Source: Sterolibacterium sp964500605 (GTDB taxonomy: Bacteria; Pseudomonadota; Gammaproteobacteria; Burkholderiales; Rhodocyclaceae). Taken from it: DNA of 31,264 nucleotides. Positions 1-9,168 of the stretch are shown here, piece by piece. The stretch lies in the NCBI GenBank assembly GCA_964500605.1, contig CAZCOS010000021.1, forward strand, positions 1-31,264, written 5' to 3'. The notes below the pieces were generated by a model, which was not told the origin of the DNA, searched no databases, and saw nothing but the letters and a program-made list of their open reading frames with translations. The position numbers and the translations under genes were made by a program. The stretch's first letter is position 1; each line of letters begins with the position of its first letter.

Positions 1-48
1 GAGGCCATCGGCAAGATCAAGGATCGCATGCTCCGCCGTGCGGTTTGA
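1..48 (+). CDS. sdhB: Succinate dehydrogenase iron-sulfur subunit, C-terminal end only
   Basis: Only the last 15 codons are present, reading EAIGKIKDRMLRRAV and then TGA at 46-48. The AIGKIKD...RRAV ending is characteristic of the SdhB iron-sulfur subunit of complex II, which passes electrons from the flavoprotein to quinone at the inner membrane. The identification is supported by the next gene being sdhE, the usual neighbour of sdhB. The start and all cluster-binding cysteines lie outside the window. Confidence 0.8.
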   Translation, partial: EAIGKIKDRMLRRAV

Positions 49-69
49 TCGAGACGGGCTGCGACTTTC

Positions 70-324
70 ATGCGTGCATCCACTTCGGCAGCCCCGATCG
101 GGCGACTAAAATGGCATTCCCGCCGGGCCTTGCTGGAGCTGGATATCGTGCTGGAGCGTTTCTGGCAGCGTCTGGGTGAGACGGAGCCCACGATGGAACA
201 AAGAATGTTGCTGGAAGAAATGTTGCAGCTTGAGGATCACGATTTGTGGGACATTCTGTGCGCCCGTCAAGATGTGCCAGATGTACGCTGGGTGCCCATG
301 ATCGAGACCTTGATGAAGGTTTGA
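70..324 (+). CDS. sdhE: FAD assembly factor SdhE (succinate dehydrogenase assembly factor 2)
   Basis: This 84-residue protein has the size and pattern of the SdhE/Sdh5 family (DUF339), which promotes covalent flavinylation of SdhA. Family marks visible are W15, the run SRRALLELD near residues 17-25, the helix around LERFW, and a C-terminal half with LEDHDLWD and the tryptophan of DVRWVPMIE. The family's conserved RGxxE motif usually reads R-R-G-x-x-E-L-D; here the glycine is alanine (A20), which is unusual because that glycine is strongly conserved. The gene starts 21 bases after the sdhB stop and is presumably co-transcribed with it. No clear Shine-Dalgarno sequence precedes the ATG, so translation may depend on coupling to sdhB. 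Confidence 0.88.
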   Translation: MRASTSAAPIGRLKWHSRRALLELDIVLERFWQRLGETEPTMEQRMLLEEMLQLEDHDLWDILCARQDVPDVRWVPMIETLMKV

Positions 325-398
325 TTGGTCTTTAGAGCAATCCGATTGTTTTTTTTTGATTTATTTGTAGCCAAACTTTGATTCCCAGGGGAACCCTC

Positions 399-1691
399 AT
401 GACGACTGAACGCATGGCGACACTCACGATCGACGGCAAGAGTTACGACTTTCCGGTGCAATCCGGCAGCATCGGCCCGGAAGTCATCGATATTCGCGCA
501 CTTTACGGCAAGACCGGCGCATTCACTTTCGACCCGGGCTTCATGTCGACGGCAGCTTGCAAGTCCTCCATCACCTATATCGATGGCGACAAGGGCGAGT
601 TGTTGTATCGCGGCTACCCCATCGAACAATTGGCTCAGCACTGTGACTTCCTCGAAGTCTGTCAGCTCCTGCTCAAGGGCGAATTGCCCAATGCCAAGGA
701 AAAGGCAGAGTTTGCCCACACCATCAGCAATCACACCATGGTGCATGAGCAGCTCATCCGCTTTTATCAGGGCTTTCGTCGCGATGCTCACCCGATGGCC
801 GTCATGGTGGGCGTCGTTGGAGCCCTTTCGGCCTTCTACCACGATGCCATGGACATCAGCGACCAACAGCATCGTGACATCTCGGCCAACCGCCTGATCG
901 CCAAACTGCCGACCATCGTCGCCATGGCTTATAAATATGGCATCGGTCAGCCCTTCATGCACCCGCGTAACGAGCTCGACTACGCCAGCAACTTCATGCA
1001 CATGATGTTTGCCACGCCGTGCGAGACCTACAAGCCCAATCCGGTGCTTACGCGCGCGCTCGACCGTATTCTGATTCTGCATGCCGATCACGAGCAGAAC
1101 GCCTCGACCTCCACGGTACGTCTGGCGGGTTCTTCCGGAGCCAATCCCTTCGCCTGTATTTCTGCGGGTATCGCCTGTCTGTGGGGCCCGGCACACGGTG
1201 GTGCAAACGAAGCCTGTTTGCAGATGCTGGAACAAATTGGCGACGTATCCCGTGTGGGTGAATACATCAAGCGCGCCAAGGACAAGAACGACAGCTTCAA
1301 ACTCATGGGCTTTGGTCACCGCGTCTACAAGAATTTCGATCCACGCGCCAAGCTGATGCGCGAAACCTGCCATGAAGTGCTGAACGAACTTGGCTTGCAT
1401 GATGACCCCTTGTTCAAGCTGGCTATTGAACTGGAAAAGATTGCCCTGAGCGACGATTACTTCATCGAGAAAAAACTCTATCCCAACGTCGATTTCTACT
1501 CCGGCATCGTCCAGCGTGCCCTGGGCATTCCGACGCCGCTCTTTACCGGCATCTTCGCCATGGCGAGAACGGTTGGCTGGATTTCCCAGTGGAACGAAAT
1601 GATCGCAGATCCCGATCAGAAGATTGGCCGACCGCGCCAGCTTTATACGGGTGCGGCGCGACGCGACGTCGTCCCGCTCGAAAAACGCTGA
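399..1691 (+). CDS. gltA: Citrate synthase
   Basis: Citrate synthase condenses acetyl-CoA with oxaloacetate in the first TCA step. The 430-residue length and N-terminal beta-rich segment (TLTIDGKSYDFPV) match the type II, NADH-sensitive hexameric bacterial enzymes. Signature segments are FTFDPGFMSTAACKS, DGDKGELLYRGYPIEQLA, the active-site stretch GPAHGGANEACL and the catalytic histidine region GFGHRVYKNFDPRAK. The C-terminus ends with GRPRQLYTGAARRDVVPLEKR, typical of the family. I chose ATG 399 because AGGGGA lies about 7 bases upstream; an upstream in-frame TTG at 378 has no such site. It sits between sdhE and sucA, so the order follows the TCA cycle. Confidence 0.97.
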   Translation: MTTERMATLTIDGKSYDFPVQSGSIGPEVIDIRALYGKTGAFTFDPGFMSTAACKSSITYIDGDKGELLYRGYPIEQLAQHCDFLEVCQLLLKGELPNAKEKAEFAHTISNHTMVHEQLIRFYQGFRRDAHPMAVMVGVVGALSAFYHDAMDISDQQHRDISANRLIAKLPTIVAMAYKYGIGQPFMHPRNELDYASNFMHMMFATPCETYKPNPVLTRALDRILILHADHEQNASTSTVRLAGSSGANPFACISAGIACLWGPAHGGANEACLQMLEQIGDVSRVGEYIKRAKDKNDSFKLMGFGHRVYKNFDPRAKLMRETCHEVLNELGLHDDPLFKLAIELEKIALSDDYFIEKKLYPNVDFYSGIVQRALGIPTPLFTGIFAMARTVGWISQWNEMIADPDQKIGRPRQLYTGAARRDVVPLEKR

Positions 1692-1863
1692 TTTTTCCTT
1701 GATGTTCGAGCCCCGCTTTGTCCCCTGGGTAAGGGTAGACAGAGCGGAAGGAACCGTTCATTTCGTTGTAATGTCATTTGCATTAAAACTGCGACGGTTG
1801 TTTCCCAAATATCCTTGACATAACGGCTTTTGTCCTTTGCTCTGCCTCCAGGAGGCCCATCCC

Positions 1864-4698
1864 ATGATGCAGCAACTATTTGGTAATTCGTACCTTTTCG
1901 GAGCCAATGCCCCATTTCTCGAAGAGCTTTACGAAACCTATCTGGAAAATCCGGCGGCGGTCACACCCGCTTGGCGCGAGTATTTCGATAAATTGCAGAA
2001 TCTCCCCGGTGCGGCTACAGACGTGGCCCACGCACCCATCGTGGCCTCTTTTGCACAGCGTGCGAAACTGGGTACATTGCGCCCACAGACGGCTACGGCG
2101 GGGGGTGATCCGCGTCAGGTCAAAGTGTTGCAGCTCATCAATGCCTATCGTTTTCTGGGCAATCGTTGGGCACAGCTCGATCCGCTCAAACGTGCCGAGC
2201 GTCCGACCATCGCGGAGCTCGATCCGGCTTTTTATGGTTTTACGGAGGCGGATCTGGGGGCGACGTTCAATACCGGTTCTTTTGCCTTTGGTTCTGAGCA
2301 GGCGACCCTGCGCGAAATCCTCGAAGTGCTGCGTCAGACCTATTGCGGCTCGGTTGGCGCGGAATACATGTACATGAGCGATATTTCGCAGAAACGCTGG
2401 ATTCAATCCCGTCTCGAAGCGATTCGTTCCACGCCTTCCTTTGAGCGAGATCAGAAAAAGCGTCTTTTGGAACGACTGACCGCCGCCGAAACACTGGAGC
2501 GTTATCTGCACACGAAATATGTCGGTCAGAAGCGGTTTTCGCTGGAAGGTGGCGAGTCAACTATCGTGGCGATGGACGAACTGGTGCGCCAGGCGGGCAG
2601 CCAGGGTGTCGAAGAAATCGTCATCGGCATGGCCCACCGTGGCCGCCTGAATGTGCTGGTCAATATTCTTGGCAAATCGCCACAGATGCTCTTCTCGGAG
2701 TTTGAAGGCAAGCATGCGGACGAACTTTCTGCGGGCGATGTGAAATACCACAACGGTTTTTCTTCGGATGTCGCGACCCCGGGTGGGCCGGTGCATTTGT
2801 CGCTGGCCTTCAATCCTTCGCACCTCGAAATCGTCAATCCGGTTGTCACCGGCTCGGTTTATGCCCGCCAGTGCTGGCGTAAGGATCACAGTGGCGACAA
2901 GGTGATGGGTGTGCTGCTGCATGGCGATGCCGCCGTGGCCGGGCAGGGTGTCAATCAGGAAATGCTCAACTATTCCCAGACGCGCGGTTATGGCACGGGT
3001 GGGACGGTACATATCGTCATCAATAACCAGATCGGCTTCACGACCTCCGACCCGCGCGATTACCGCTCCTCGCTGTATTGCACCGACATCTTCAAGATGA
3101 TCGAGGCTCCCGTTTTCCACGTCAATGGCGACGATCCCGAAGCTGTCGCTTTGGTAACCCGGATCGCCCTGGAATTCCGCCACGAGTTCCGCAAGGATGT
3201 CGTCATCGATCTGATCTGTTTCCGCAAGCTGGGCCACAACGAGCAGGATGAACCCATGGTGACCCAGCCCCTGATGTACAAGAAAGTGGCTGCGCATCCG
3301 GGAACACGCAAGGTTTACGCGGATCGTCTTCTGAGTCAGGGGGTGATCCAGAATGGCGAAGCCGAACAGATGATCAAGGATTACCGCGCGGCACTGGATG
3401 AAGGACGACTGGTTGAGAATCCGGTGCTGTCCAACTATCAGCGCAAATACGCTGTCGATTGGGCTCCCTATCTCAATCAGGAATACACCGATATTTGCAA
3501 CACGAAGGTTCCGCTCGCCGATCTCAAGCGATTGGCCGAACGCGTAACGGAAGTTCCAGAACAATTCACTCTACATCCGCGTGTCCAGAAGATCATCGAC
3601 GATCGCAAGGCGATGGGTGCGGGCAAGCATCCGATCGATTGGGGCATGGGGGAAACCCTCGCTTACGCCACACTGCTGGTCGAAGGCTATGGCGCGCGTG
3701 TTTCGGGTGAAGACTGTGGACGTGGCACTTTTTTCCATCGTCACGCCGTCTTGCACGACCAGAACCGCGAACGCTGGGATGCCGGAAACTACATTCCCTT
3801 GCAACATATCGATCCCAAACAGGCTCCCTTCACCGTCATCGATTCGGTCCTCTCCGAAGAAGCCGTGCTGGCCTTTGAATATGGCTATGCCACGACCGAG
3901 CCGAACGAATTGGTGATCTGGGAAGCCCAATTCGGCGATTTCGCCAATGGTGCGCAGGTGGTGATCGACCAGTTCATCACCTCGGGCGAGGCCAAATGGG
4001 GCAGGCTGTGTGGTCTGGTCATGCTCCTGCCGCACGGCTACGAAGGACAGGGGCCGGAGCACTCCTCTGCGCGTCTGGAGCGTTACATGCAGCTTTGTGC
4101 CGAGCACAACATTCAGGTCTGTGTGCCTTCCACACCGGCGCAGATTTTCCATCTCCTGCGTCGTCAGGTTCTGCGCAAGATCCGCAAGCCACTGATCGTC
4201 ATGACGCCGAAATCTCTCCTGCGTCACAAGGATGCCGTTTCCACGCTGGAAGAATTGTCCAACGGCGGTTTCAAGACGCTGATTCCCGAAACCGAAGAAC
4301 TCGATCCAAAGAAGGTCAAGCGCGTCGTCTTGTGTGCGGGCAAGATTTATTACGAACTGGCTGCAGCACGGCGAGAGAAAAAACAGACCGATACGGTGCT
4401 TCTGCGTGTCGAGCAGCTTTACCCCTTCCCGGCCAAGAATTACGCCGCCGAGCTCAAGAAATATCCCAATGCAAAGGAAATTGTCTGGTGCCAGGAAGAG
4501 CCCCTCAATCAGGGAGCCTGGTATTCCTCCCGCCACCATTTCGCAGCGGGCCTGCGCGAAGGCCAGAGCCTGCATGTCGTGGCACGCCCGGCGGCGGCTT
4601 CGCCCGCAGTGGGTTATTCATCCAAACACAGCGCGCAGCAGCGCACCGTGATCGAGACCGCTCTGGGCAGCAGCAAGCTCAAGGCCAGTGCAGAGTAA
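1864..4698 (+). CDS. sucA: 2-oxoglutarate dehydrogenase E1 component
   Basis: This thiamine-diphosphate enzyme decarboxylates 2-oxoglutarate and succinylates the lipoyl group of SucB. The 944-residue length is standard. The N-terminus has the short E2-binding segment (FLEELYETYLENP) followed by the E1 core. GMAHRGRLNVL, the cofactor region HGDAAVAGQGV...NNQIGFTT and RKLGHNEQDEP are all conserved. The transketolase-like C-terminal part carries the FFHRHAVLHDQN and LLPHGYEGQGPEHSSAR stretches. ATG 1864 is chosen for the AGGAGG site 8 bases upstream; ATG 1867 is equally possible by spacing. The 172-base gap after gltA may hold its own promoter, but none is clear. sucB follows after 22 bases. Confidence 0.97.
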   Translation: MMQQLFGNSYLFGANAPFLEELYETYLENPAAVTPAWREYFDKLQNLPGAATDVAHAPIVASFAQRAKLGTLRPQTATAGGDPRQVKVLQLINAYRFLGNRWAQLDPLKRAERPTIAELDPAFYGFTEADLGATFNTGSFAFGSEQATLREILEVLRQTYCGSVGAEYMYMSDISQKRWIQSRLEAIRSTPSFERDQKKRLLERLTAAETLERYLHTKYVGQKRFSLEGGESTIVAMDELVRQAGSQGVEEIVIGMAHRGRLNVLVNILGKSPQMLFSEFEGKHADELSAGDVKYHNGFSSDVATPGGPVHLSLAFNPSHLEIVNPVVTGSVYARQCWRKDHSGDKVMGVLLHGDAAVAGQGVNQEMLNYSQTRGYGTGGTVHIVINNQIGFTTSDPRDYRSSLYCTDIFKMIEAPVFHVNGDDPEAVALVTRIALEFRHEFRKDVVIDLICFRKLGHNEQDEPMVTQPLMYKKVAAHPGTRKVYADRLLSQGVIQNGEAEQMIKDYRAALDEGRLVENPVLSNYQRKYAVDWAPYLNQEYTDICNTKVPLADLKRLAERVTEVPEQFTLHPRVQKIIDDRKAMGAGKHPIDWGMGETLAYATLLVEGYGARVSGEDCGRGTFFHRHAVLHDQNRERWDAGNYIPLQHIDPKQAPFTVIDSVLSEEAVLAFEYGYATTEPNELVIWEAQFGDFANGAQVVIDQFITSGEAKWGRLCGLVMLLPHGYEGQGPEHSSARLERYMQLCAEHNIQVCVPSTPAQIFHLLRRQVLRKIRKPLIVMTPKSLLRHKDAVSTLEELSNGGFKTLIPETEELDPKKVKRVVLCAGKIYYELAAARREKKQTDTVLLRVEQLYPFPAKNYAAELKKYPNAKEIVWCQEEPLNQGAWYSSRHHFAAGLREGQSLHVVARPAAASPAVGYSSKHSAQQRTVIETALGSSKLKASAE

Positions 4699-4720
4699 TT
4701 CCGAGGAATCAGGAGACATC

Positions 4721-5944
4721 ATGCTCATCGAAGTTAAAGTACCGCAGCTGTCCGAATCCGTTGCCGAAGCCACGCTGGTGAGCTGGCACAAAAAGCTGGG
4801 TGAGGCTGTTTTACGCGACGAGAATCTCGTCGACATCGAAACCGATAAAGTCGTGCTTGAACTGCCCGCTTCCCACGCCGGAGTCATCAGCAAAATTCTG
4901 AAGGGAGATGGCGCGACGGTCGTTAGCGGTGAAGTCGTGGCCCTGATCGACACCGAGGCGGCTGCGGCCAGTACCGCATCCAACGATGCAGCCCCGTCGT
5001 CTGCGCCTGCATCAGCTGCCTCGCAAACATCGCCCGCCGCTGCTGCGGCAGTGATGCCTTCCGCGCGTAAGCTCATGGCCGAAAAAGGTCTGGAAGCGAA
5101 TGAGATTTCTGGTACGGGTCGGGGAGGGCGCATTACCAAGGCCGATGTCCTGGGTGTTTCAGGAGTTGGTGCAACGCCTTCACTGGCTCCCCGGCCCGCG
5201 CTGGCCCAGCCGGTTTCGGTCAGTCTCGATAGCGTGCTGGGCGAGCGGCCCGAGCAGCGCGTTCCCATGTCGCGTTTGCGTGCCCGCATTGCCGAACGCC
5301 TCGTTCAGTCGCAATCCACCGCGGCCATTCTGACCACCTTCAACGAGGTGAACATGGCTCCGGTCATGGAATTGCGCAACAAATACAAGGACAAGTTCGA
5401 AAAAGAACACGGCGTCAAGCTGGGCTTCATGTCCTTCTTCGTCAAGGCAGCCGTCGCCGCCCTGAAACGCTATCCGGTACTCAATGCCTCGGTGGATGGC
5501 AATGACATCGTTTATCACGGCTATTTCGACATCGGCATCGCCGTGGGCAGCCCGCGCGGGCTGGTCGTTCCCATCTTGCGTGATGTTGACCAGCTCAGTC
5601 TGGCGGAGATCGAAAAGAAAATCGCGGAATTTGGCAACAAGGCGAAGGATGGCAAGCTGACCATCGAGGATCTGACCGGCGGCACTTTCTCCATTTCCAA
5701 TGGTGGCGTTTTCGGTTCCATGCTTTCGACCCCCATCATCAATCCGCCGCAGTCGGCCATTCTTGGCATTCACGCTACCAAGGATCGCCCGGTCGTTGAA
5801 AATGGGCAGATCGTCATCCGGCCGATCAATTACCTTGCCCTGTCTTACGATCATCGCATCATCGATGGCCGGGAGGCCGTGCTGGGCCTGGTGGCCATGA
5901 AGGATGCGCTGGAAGATCCGGCCCGTCTCTTGCTCGATCTTTGA
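4721..5944 (+). CDS. sucB: 2-oxoglutarate dehydrogenase E2, dihydrolipoyllysine succinyltransferase
   Basis: SucB forms the core of the 2-oxoglutarate dehydrogenase complex and transfers succinyl groups to CoA. Domains in order are an N-terminal lipoyl domain with the modified lysine in ETDKVVLELPA (about residues 40-50), a flexible Ala/Ser/Pro-rich linker, a peripheral-subunit-binding domain (SARKLMAEKGLEANEISGTG) and the catalytic acyltransferase domain ending in YDHRIIDGREAV, which holds the active-site His and Asp. The length of 407 residues is normal. ATG 4721 has AGGAG close upstream; the longer in-frame start inside the sucA end has no comparable site. The gene lies 22 bases after sucA and 11 before lpd, indicating one operon. 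Confidence 0.97.
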   Translation: MLIEVKVPQLSESVAEATLVSWHKKLGEAVLRDENLVDIETDKVVLELPASHAGVISKILKGDGATVVSGEVVALIDTEAAAASTASNDAAPSSAPASAASQTSPAAAAAVMPSARKLMAEKGLEANEISGTGRGGRITKADVLGVSGVGATPSLAPRPALAQPVSVSLDSVLGERPEQRVPMSRLRARIAERLVQSQSTAAILTTFNEVNMAPVMELRNKYKDKFEKEHGVKLGFMSFFVKAAVAALKRYPVLNASVDGNDIVYHGYFDIGIAVGSPRGLVVPILRDVDQLSLAEIEKKIAEFGNKAKDGKLTIEDLTGGTFSISNGGVFGSMLSTPIINPPQSAILGIHATKDRPVVENGQIVIRPINYLALSYDHRIIDGREAVLGLVAMKDALEDPARLLLDL

Positions 5945-5955
5945 AAGGGAAGACC

Positions 5956-7392
5956 ATGTCCAGACAATTTGACGTTGTGGTCATCGGTGGTGGGCCGGGC
6001 GGCTATGTGGCTGCGATCCGCGCCGCGCAGCTCGGCCTGAGTGCCGCCTGTATCGAGTCAGAAAGCTATGCCGATCCCAAGGGTGAAGTCCGCCTGGGTG
6101 GAACCTGCCTCAACGTGGGCTGCATTCCCTCGAAGGCTCTTTTGCAGTCTTCCGAGCTTTACGAGCAGGCGAATCATGCTTTTGTGATGCACGGTATCAG
6201 CGTCGAGAACGTCAAGATGGATGTGACGACGATGGTTCGCCGCAAGGAAAATATCGTGACCCAGCTCACGACCGGCATCCGCGGGCTGTTCAAGAAGAAC
6301 AAGGTGACACTCCTGTCCGGGCGGGGCAGTTTTGCAGGCCGTGAAAATGATCGCTGGCAACTCAATGTCGCTGGCAAGGACGGCGCAGAAATTGTCGAAG
6401 CCCGGCATGTCATCGTTGCAACGGGTTCCAAGCCGCGTCACCTTGACGGCATCCCCGTGGATAACAAACTCATTTGCGATAACGTCGGCGCACTCTCCTT
6501 CGATACGGCTCCCAAGCGGCTGGGCGTGATTGGTGCGGGCGTGATCGGTCTGGAGCTTGGGAGCGTCTGGCGACGTTTGGGGGCGGAAGTCCATGTGCTG
6601 GAGGCCATGCCCGATTTTCTTGCTGCAGCGGATCAGGCGGTGGCCAAGGAAGCCTGGAAAGTCTTTACGCGCAAGCAAGGGCTCAACATCCACCTTGGCG
6701 TCAAGATTGGCAAAGTCAACACCGGAAAGAAGGGCGTGACGGTCGAATATGAAACCGAAGAAGGCCCGCAAACGCTGGAATGCGACCGTCTGATCGTTTC
6801 TGTTGGGCGCGTGCCGAATACCGAAGGGCTGGGTTGCGAAAACGTCGGTCTCGCCTTGGACGAACGAGGCCGGATTCAGATCGATGGACATTGTCGTACC
6901 AATCTGGAAAACGTCTGGGCAGTGGGCGATGTTGTCCCCGGCCCCATGCTGGCCCACAAGGGGATGGACGAAGGCGTCATGGTGGCGGAAATGATCGCCG
7001 GTCAGTCCGGGCATATTGATTACAACACCATCCCCTGGGTCATCTACACCCACCCGGAAATTGCCTGGGTGGGCAAGACGGAAGAACAGCTCAAGCGTGA
7101 GGGGATTGCCTACCGCAGCGGGCAGATTCCCTTTGCCGCCAATGGCCGCGCCTTGGGACAAGGTGACACCACCGGCTTCGTCAAGATGCTGGCCTGTGCC
7201 ACGACGGACCGTATTTTGGGGGTGCACGTGATCGGCAACAATGCTTCGGAATTGATCGCCGAAGCCGTGGCAGCCATGGAATTCGGCGCGGCGTCTGAAG
7301 ATATTGCCCGGATTTGTCACGCACACCCGACGCTTTCAGAGGCGATGCACGAAGCGGCCCTGGCAGTCGACAAACGGCCTTTGCATTTCTGA
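5956..7392 (+). CDS. lpd: Dihydrolipoyl dehydrogenase (E3)
   Basis: This FAD-dependent disulfide reductase re-oxidises the dihydrolipoyl group and reduces NAD+, completing the 2-oxoglutarate dehydrogenase complex encoded immediately upstream. The 478 residues carry the N-terminal FAD motif GGGPGGYVAAIRAAQLG, the redox-active disulfide in GGTCLNVGCIPSK, a second dinucleotide fold GAGVIGLELGSVWRRLG, the FAD-contacting WAVGDVV segment and the C-terminal catalytic His-Glu region HAHPTLSEAMHEA. ATG 5956 is preferred over the in-frame TTG at 5941, which overlaps the end of sucB and would add a non-conserved leader. The GGGAAG before it is a modest ribosome binding site. Confidence 0.97.
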   Translation: MSRQFDVVVIGGGPGGYVAAIRAAQLGLSAACIESESYADPKGEVRLGGTCLNVGCIPSKALLQSSELYEQANHAFVMHGISVENVKMDVTTMVRRKENIVTQLTTGIRGLFKKNKVTLLSGRGSFAGRENDRWQLNVAGKDGAEIVEARHVIVATGSKPRHLDGIPVDNKLICDNVGALSFDTAPKRLGVIGAGVIGLELGSVWRRLGAEVHVLEAMPDFLAAADQAVAKEAWKVFTRKQGLNIHLGVKIGKVNTGKKGVTVEYETEEGPQTLECDRLIVSVGRVPNTEGLGCENVGLALDERGRIQIDGHCRTNLENVWAVGDVVPGPMLAHKGMDEGVMVAEMIAGQSGHIDYNTIPWVIYTHPEIAWVGKTEEQLKREGIAYRSGQIPFAANGRALGQGDTTGFVKMLACATTDRILGVHVIGNNASELIAEAVAAMEFGAASEDIARICHAHPTLSEAMHEAALAVDKRPLHF

Positions 7393-7428
7393 CGCACTGA
7401 TACTGTTGCTCAAGCAGGAGACGGACGT

Positions 7429-8574
7429 TTGCCTTATCGCATCCTGAATGTTCCGAAAGACGGCATGATCGATGCCTTCGAAGCCGCGCTGCGGGAACGT
7501 GGCTCGGTGGCCGACCCGGCCCAGCGTGCGGCAGCCGAACGCCTGCAAGTCTTTTACGACGGACTGATTGCCTTCAAGGCTGCGCGCCGCAATACCCTGC
7601 GCAAGCTGCTGGTGCACCCCAAATTGCCACGGGGTGTCTGGTTCTGGGGTGGAGTCGGGCGTGGCAAAAGCTTTCTGATGGATTGCTTCTACGCCGCCGT
7701 TCCGTATCAGCGCAAGCGGCGGGTGCATTTCCACGCTTTCATGCGAGAAGTGCACGAACGACTGCGCAGCGTCAAGGATGAATCCGACCCGCTTTCGCGG
7801 GTGGCCGAGCAAGTCGCCAGGGAAACCCGCCTTCTCTGTTTTGACGAATTTCACGTTTCAGATATTGCCGATGCGATGATCCTGGGCCGTCTGATGCAGG
7901 CTCTTTTCGATGCGGGCGTGATTTTCTGCATCACCTCCAACTATCCACCGGACGGCCTGTATCCCAATGGCTTGCAGCGTCATCTTTTCCTCCCGACGAT
8001 TGCACTGCTCAGGGAAAGACTGGACGTGATCGAAGTCGACGCCGGGATTGACTATCGTTTGCGCACGCTTACACAGGCCGAAACTTTCCTCGTCCCAGAC
8101 GGGCCGCAGGCGGATGAAAAAATGCGCCAGACTTTCGTCCAGCTTGCCGGAGGGGAAGGGCATCAGCGCAGTATCGAACTGCTGGGGCGGGAAGTGCAGC
8201 CAATACGTCGAGCCCCCGGGGTCATCTGGTTCGATTTCGCCACCCTTTGTGCCGGTTTCCGTTCGCAAAACGATTATCTTGATCTGGCCCAGCGGTTTCA
8301 TACGGTCTTTCTTTCCGGGGTGTCACGCATGTCGGCGGAACAGGCGAGCGAAGCCCGACGTTTCACCTGGCTCATCGACGTGCTCTACGACCATCGCGTC
8401 AAGCTCATCATCAGTGCCGAATGCCCCGCGGAAGAACTCTACGTTGCAGGAACACAATCCAGCGAATTTCACCGTACCGTCAGCCGCATCATCGAGATGC
8501 GCTCCCACGAATATCTGGCCAGCGCGCACCGGCGTGAGGATGCTCCAGCAACGGACGCTGACCCTTCTGCCTGA
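7429..8574 (+). CDS. zapE: Cell division protein ZapE (AFG1-like ATPase)
   Basis: The protein is a P-loop ATPase of the AFG1/ZapE family. In Escherichia coli, ZapE acts at the division ring; mitochondrial AFG1 is linked to respiratory-complex quality control. Visible motifs are the Walker A segment GGVGRGKSFLMD, the HFHAFM motif, the Walker B segment LLCFDEFHVSDIADA, and the sensor-like ITSNYPPDGLYPNGLQR. At 381 residues the length is usual. The only reasonable start is TTG 7429, with CAGGAG 8 bases upstream. It lies 36 bases after lpd. This linkage to the 2-oxoglutarate dehydrogenase genes is common in betaproteobacteria, from memory of such genomes. Confidence 0.93.
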   Translation: MPYRILNVPKDGMIDAFEAALRERGSVADPAQRAAAERLQVFYDGLIAFKAARRNTLRKLLVHPKLPRGVWFWGGVGRGKSFLMDCFYAAVPYQRKRRVHFHAFMREVHERLRSVKDESDPLSRVAEQVARETRLLCFDEFHVSDIADAMILGRLMQALFDAGVIFCITSNYPPDGLYPNGLQRHLFLPTIALLRERLDVIEVDAGIDYRLRTLTQAETFLVPDGPQADEKMRQTFVQLAGGEGHQRSIELLGREVQPIRRAPGVIWFDFATLCAGFRSQNDYLDLAQRFHTVFLSGVSRMSAEQASEARRFTWLIDVLYDHRVKLIISAECPAEELYVAGTQSSEFHRTVSRIIEMRSHEYLASAHRREDAPATDADPSA

Positions 8575-8685
8575 AACAGCCTGCCGCACCTTGCGGGGGA
8601 TTGCATCTTTTTCTGAAAGCCTCGGTTAGAATCGCCGCGTCAGCTTTCGAACGTGAGTTGCGGACGAAGATAGAGGAGAACGAGA

Positions 8686-9168
8686 TTGCTGAAAATCGGC
8701 CAAGCTGCTCCTGTATTCACCTTGCCGGATGCCGACATGGAATTGTTTTCCCTCGATTCCTTGCGCGGCAAGAAACATGCGGTTCTCTTTTTCTATCCGC
8801 GCGATGACATGCCGGTTTGCACCCGGGAAGCCGTCGCCTTCAGCGACCACGAAAGTACGTTCATCCGCCTGGGTTGCGAGGTGCTGGGCATCAGTCGGGA
8901 TGATTGTCTGAGCCACGCCGAGTTTCGCGACAAACATGGCTTGACGGTTCGTTTGCTGGCGGATGACGAAGGGAAGGTCTGTCGTCAATACGGGCTGTGC
9001 CAGGTCAAGGAAAAAGAAGGGGTGCAGAAAGTTTGTGTGACCTGCGCTACCTTCATCATCGATCGCCAAGGGATATTGCGTCACGTTTTGCACAACACCA
9101 TGCATCGCGGACATGTCGAAGAAGTTCTGGATTTAGTCAAACAACTGGAGAAACCATGCAAATTGTAA
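8686..9168 (+). CDS. Peroxiredoxin, Bcp/PrxQ-like
   Basis: The 160-residue thioredoxin-fold protein matches the AhpC/TSA peroxiredoxin family, which reduces hydroperoxides with a peroxidatic cysteine. The active-site stretch is FFYPRDDMPVCTREAVAFSD with C45 as the likely peroxidatic residue. Many PrxQ proteins have a resolving cysteine five residues later; that position is V50 here, so either another cysteine (for example in LGCEVLG or DDCLSH) or an external thiol must resolve the intermediate. TTG 8686 is chosen because AGGAG lies 7 bases upstream and translation enters the conserved KIGQAAPVF start directly. The gene overlaps the next by 13 bases, suggesting coupling. Confidence 0.88.
   Translation: MLKIGQAAPVFTLPDADMELFSLDSLRGKKHAVLFFYPRDDMPVCTREAVAFSDHESTFIRLGCEVLGISRDDCLSHAEFRDKHGLTVRLLADDEGKVCRQYGLCQVKEKEGVQKVCVTCATFIIDRQGILRHVLHNTMHRGHVEEVLDLVKQLEKPCKL

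Noticed and set aside
325..398. CAAT-CCG-ATTG followed by a T run after sdhE as a terminator
   Set aside because: The stem is only 4 base pairs, too weak to claim, and gltA follows directly.
267..1400. Long open frame opposite citrate synthase on the - strand
   Set aside because: It is the antisense shadow of a high-GC conserved gene; its translation lacks any family pattern and the + strand gene is unmistakable. The same applies to long antisense frames over sucA, lpd, rnr and nnrS.
1815..1843. TTGACA before sucA as a -35 box
   Set aside because: No acceptable -10 sequence lies 16-18 bases downstream (TGCTCT at best).
8601..8632. TTGCAT and TAGAAT as a promoter for the peroxiredoxin gene
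   Set aside because: The TAGAAT is a good -10 match, but the spacer to TTGCAT is 20 bases and no better -35 exists, so I do not list it as a feature.
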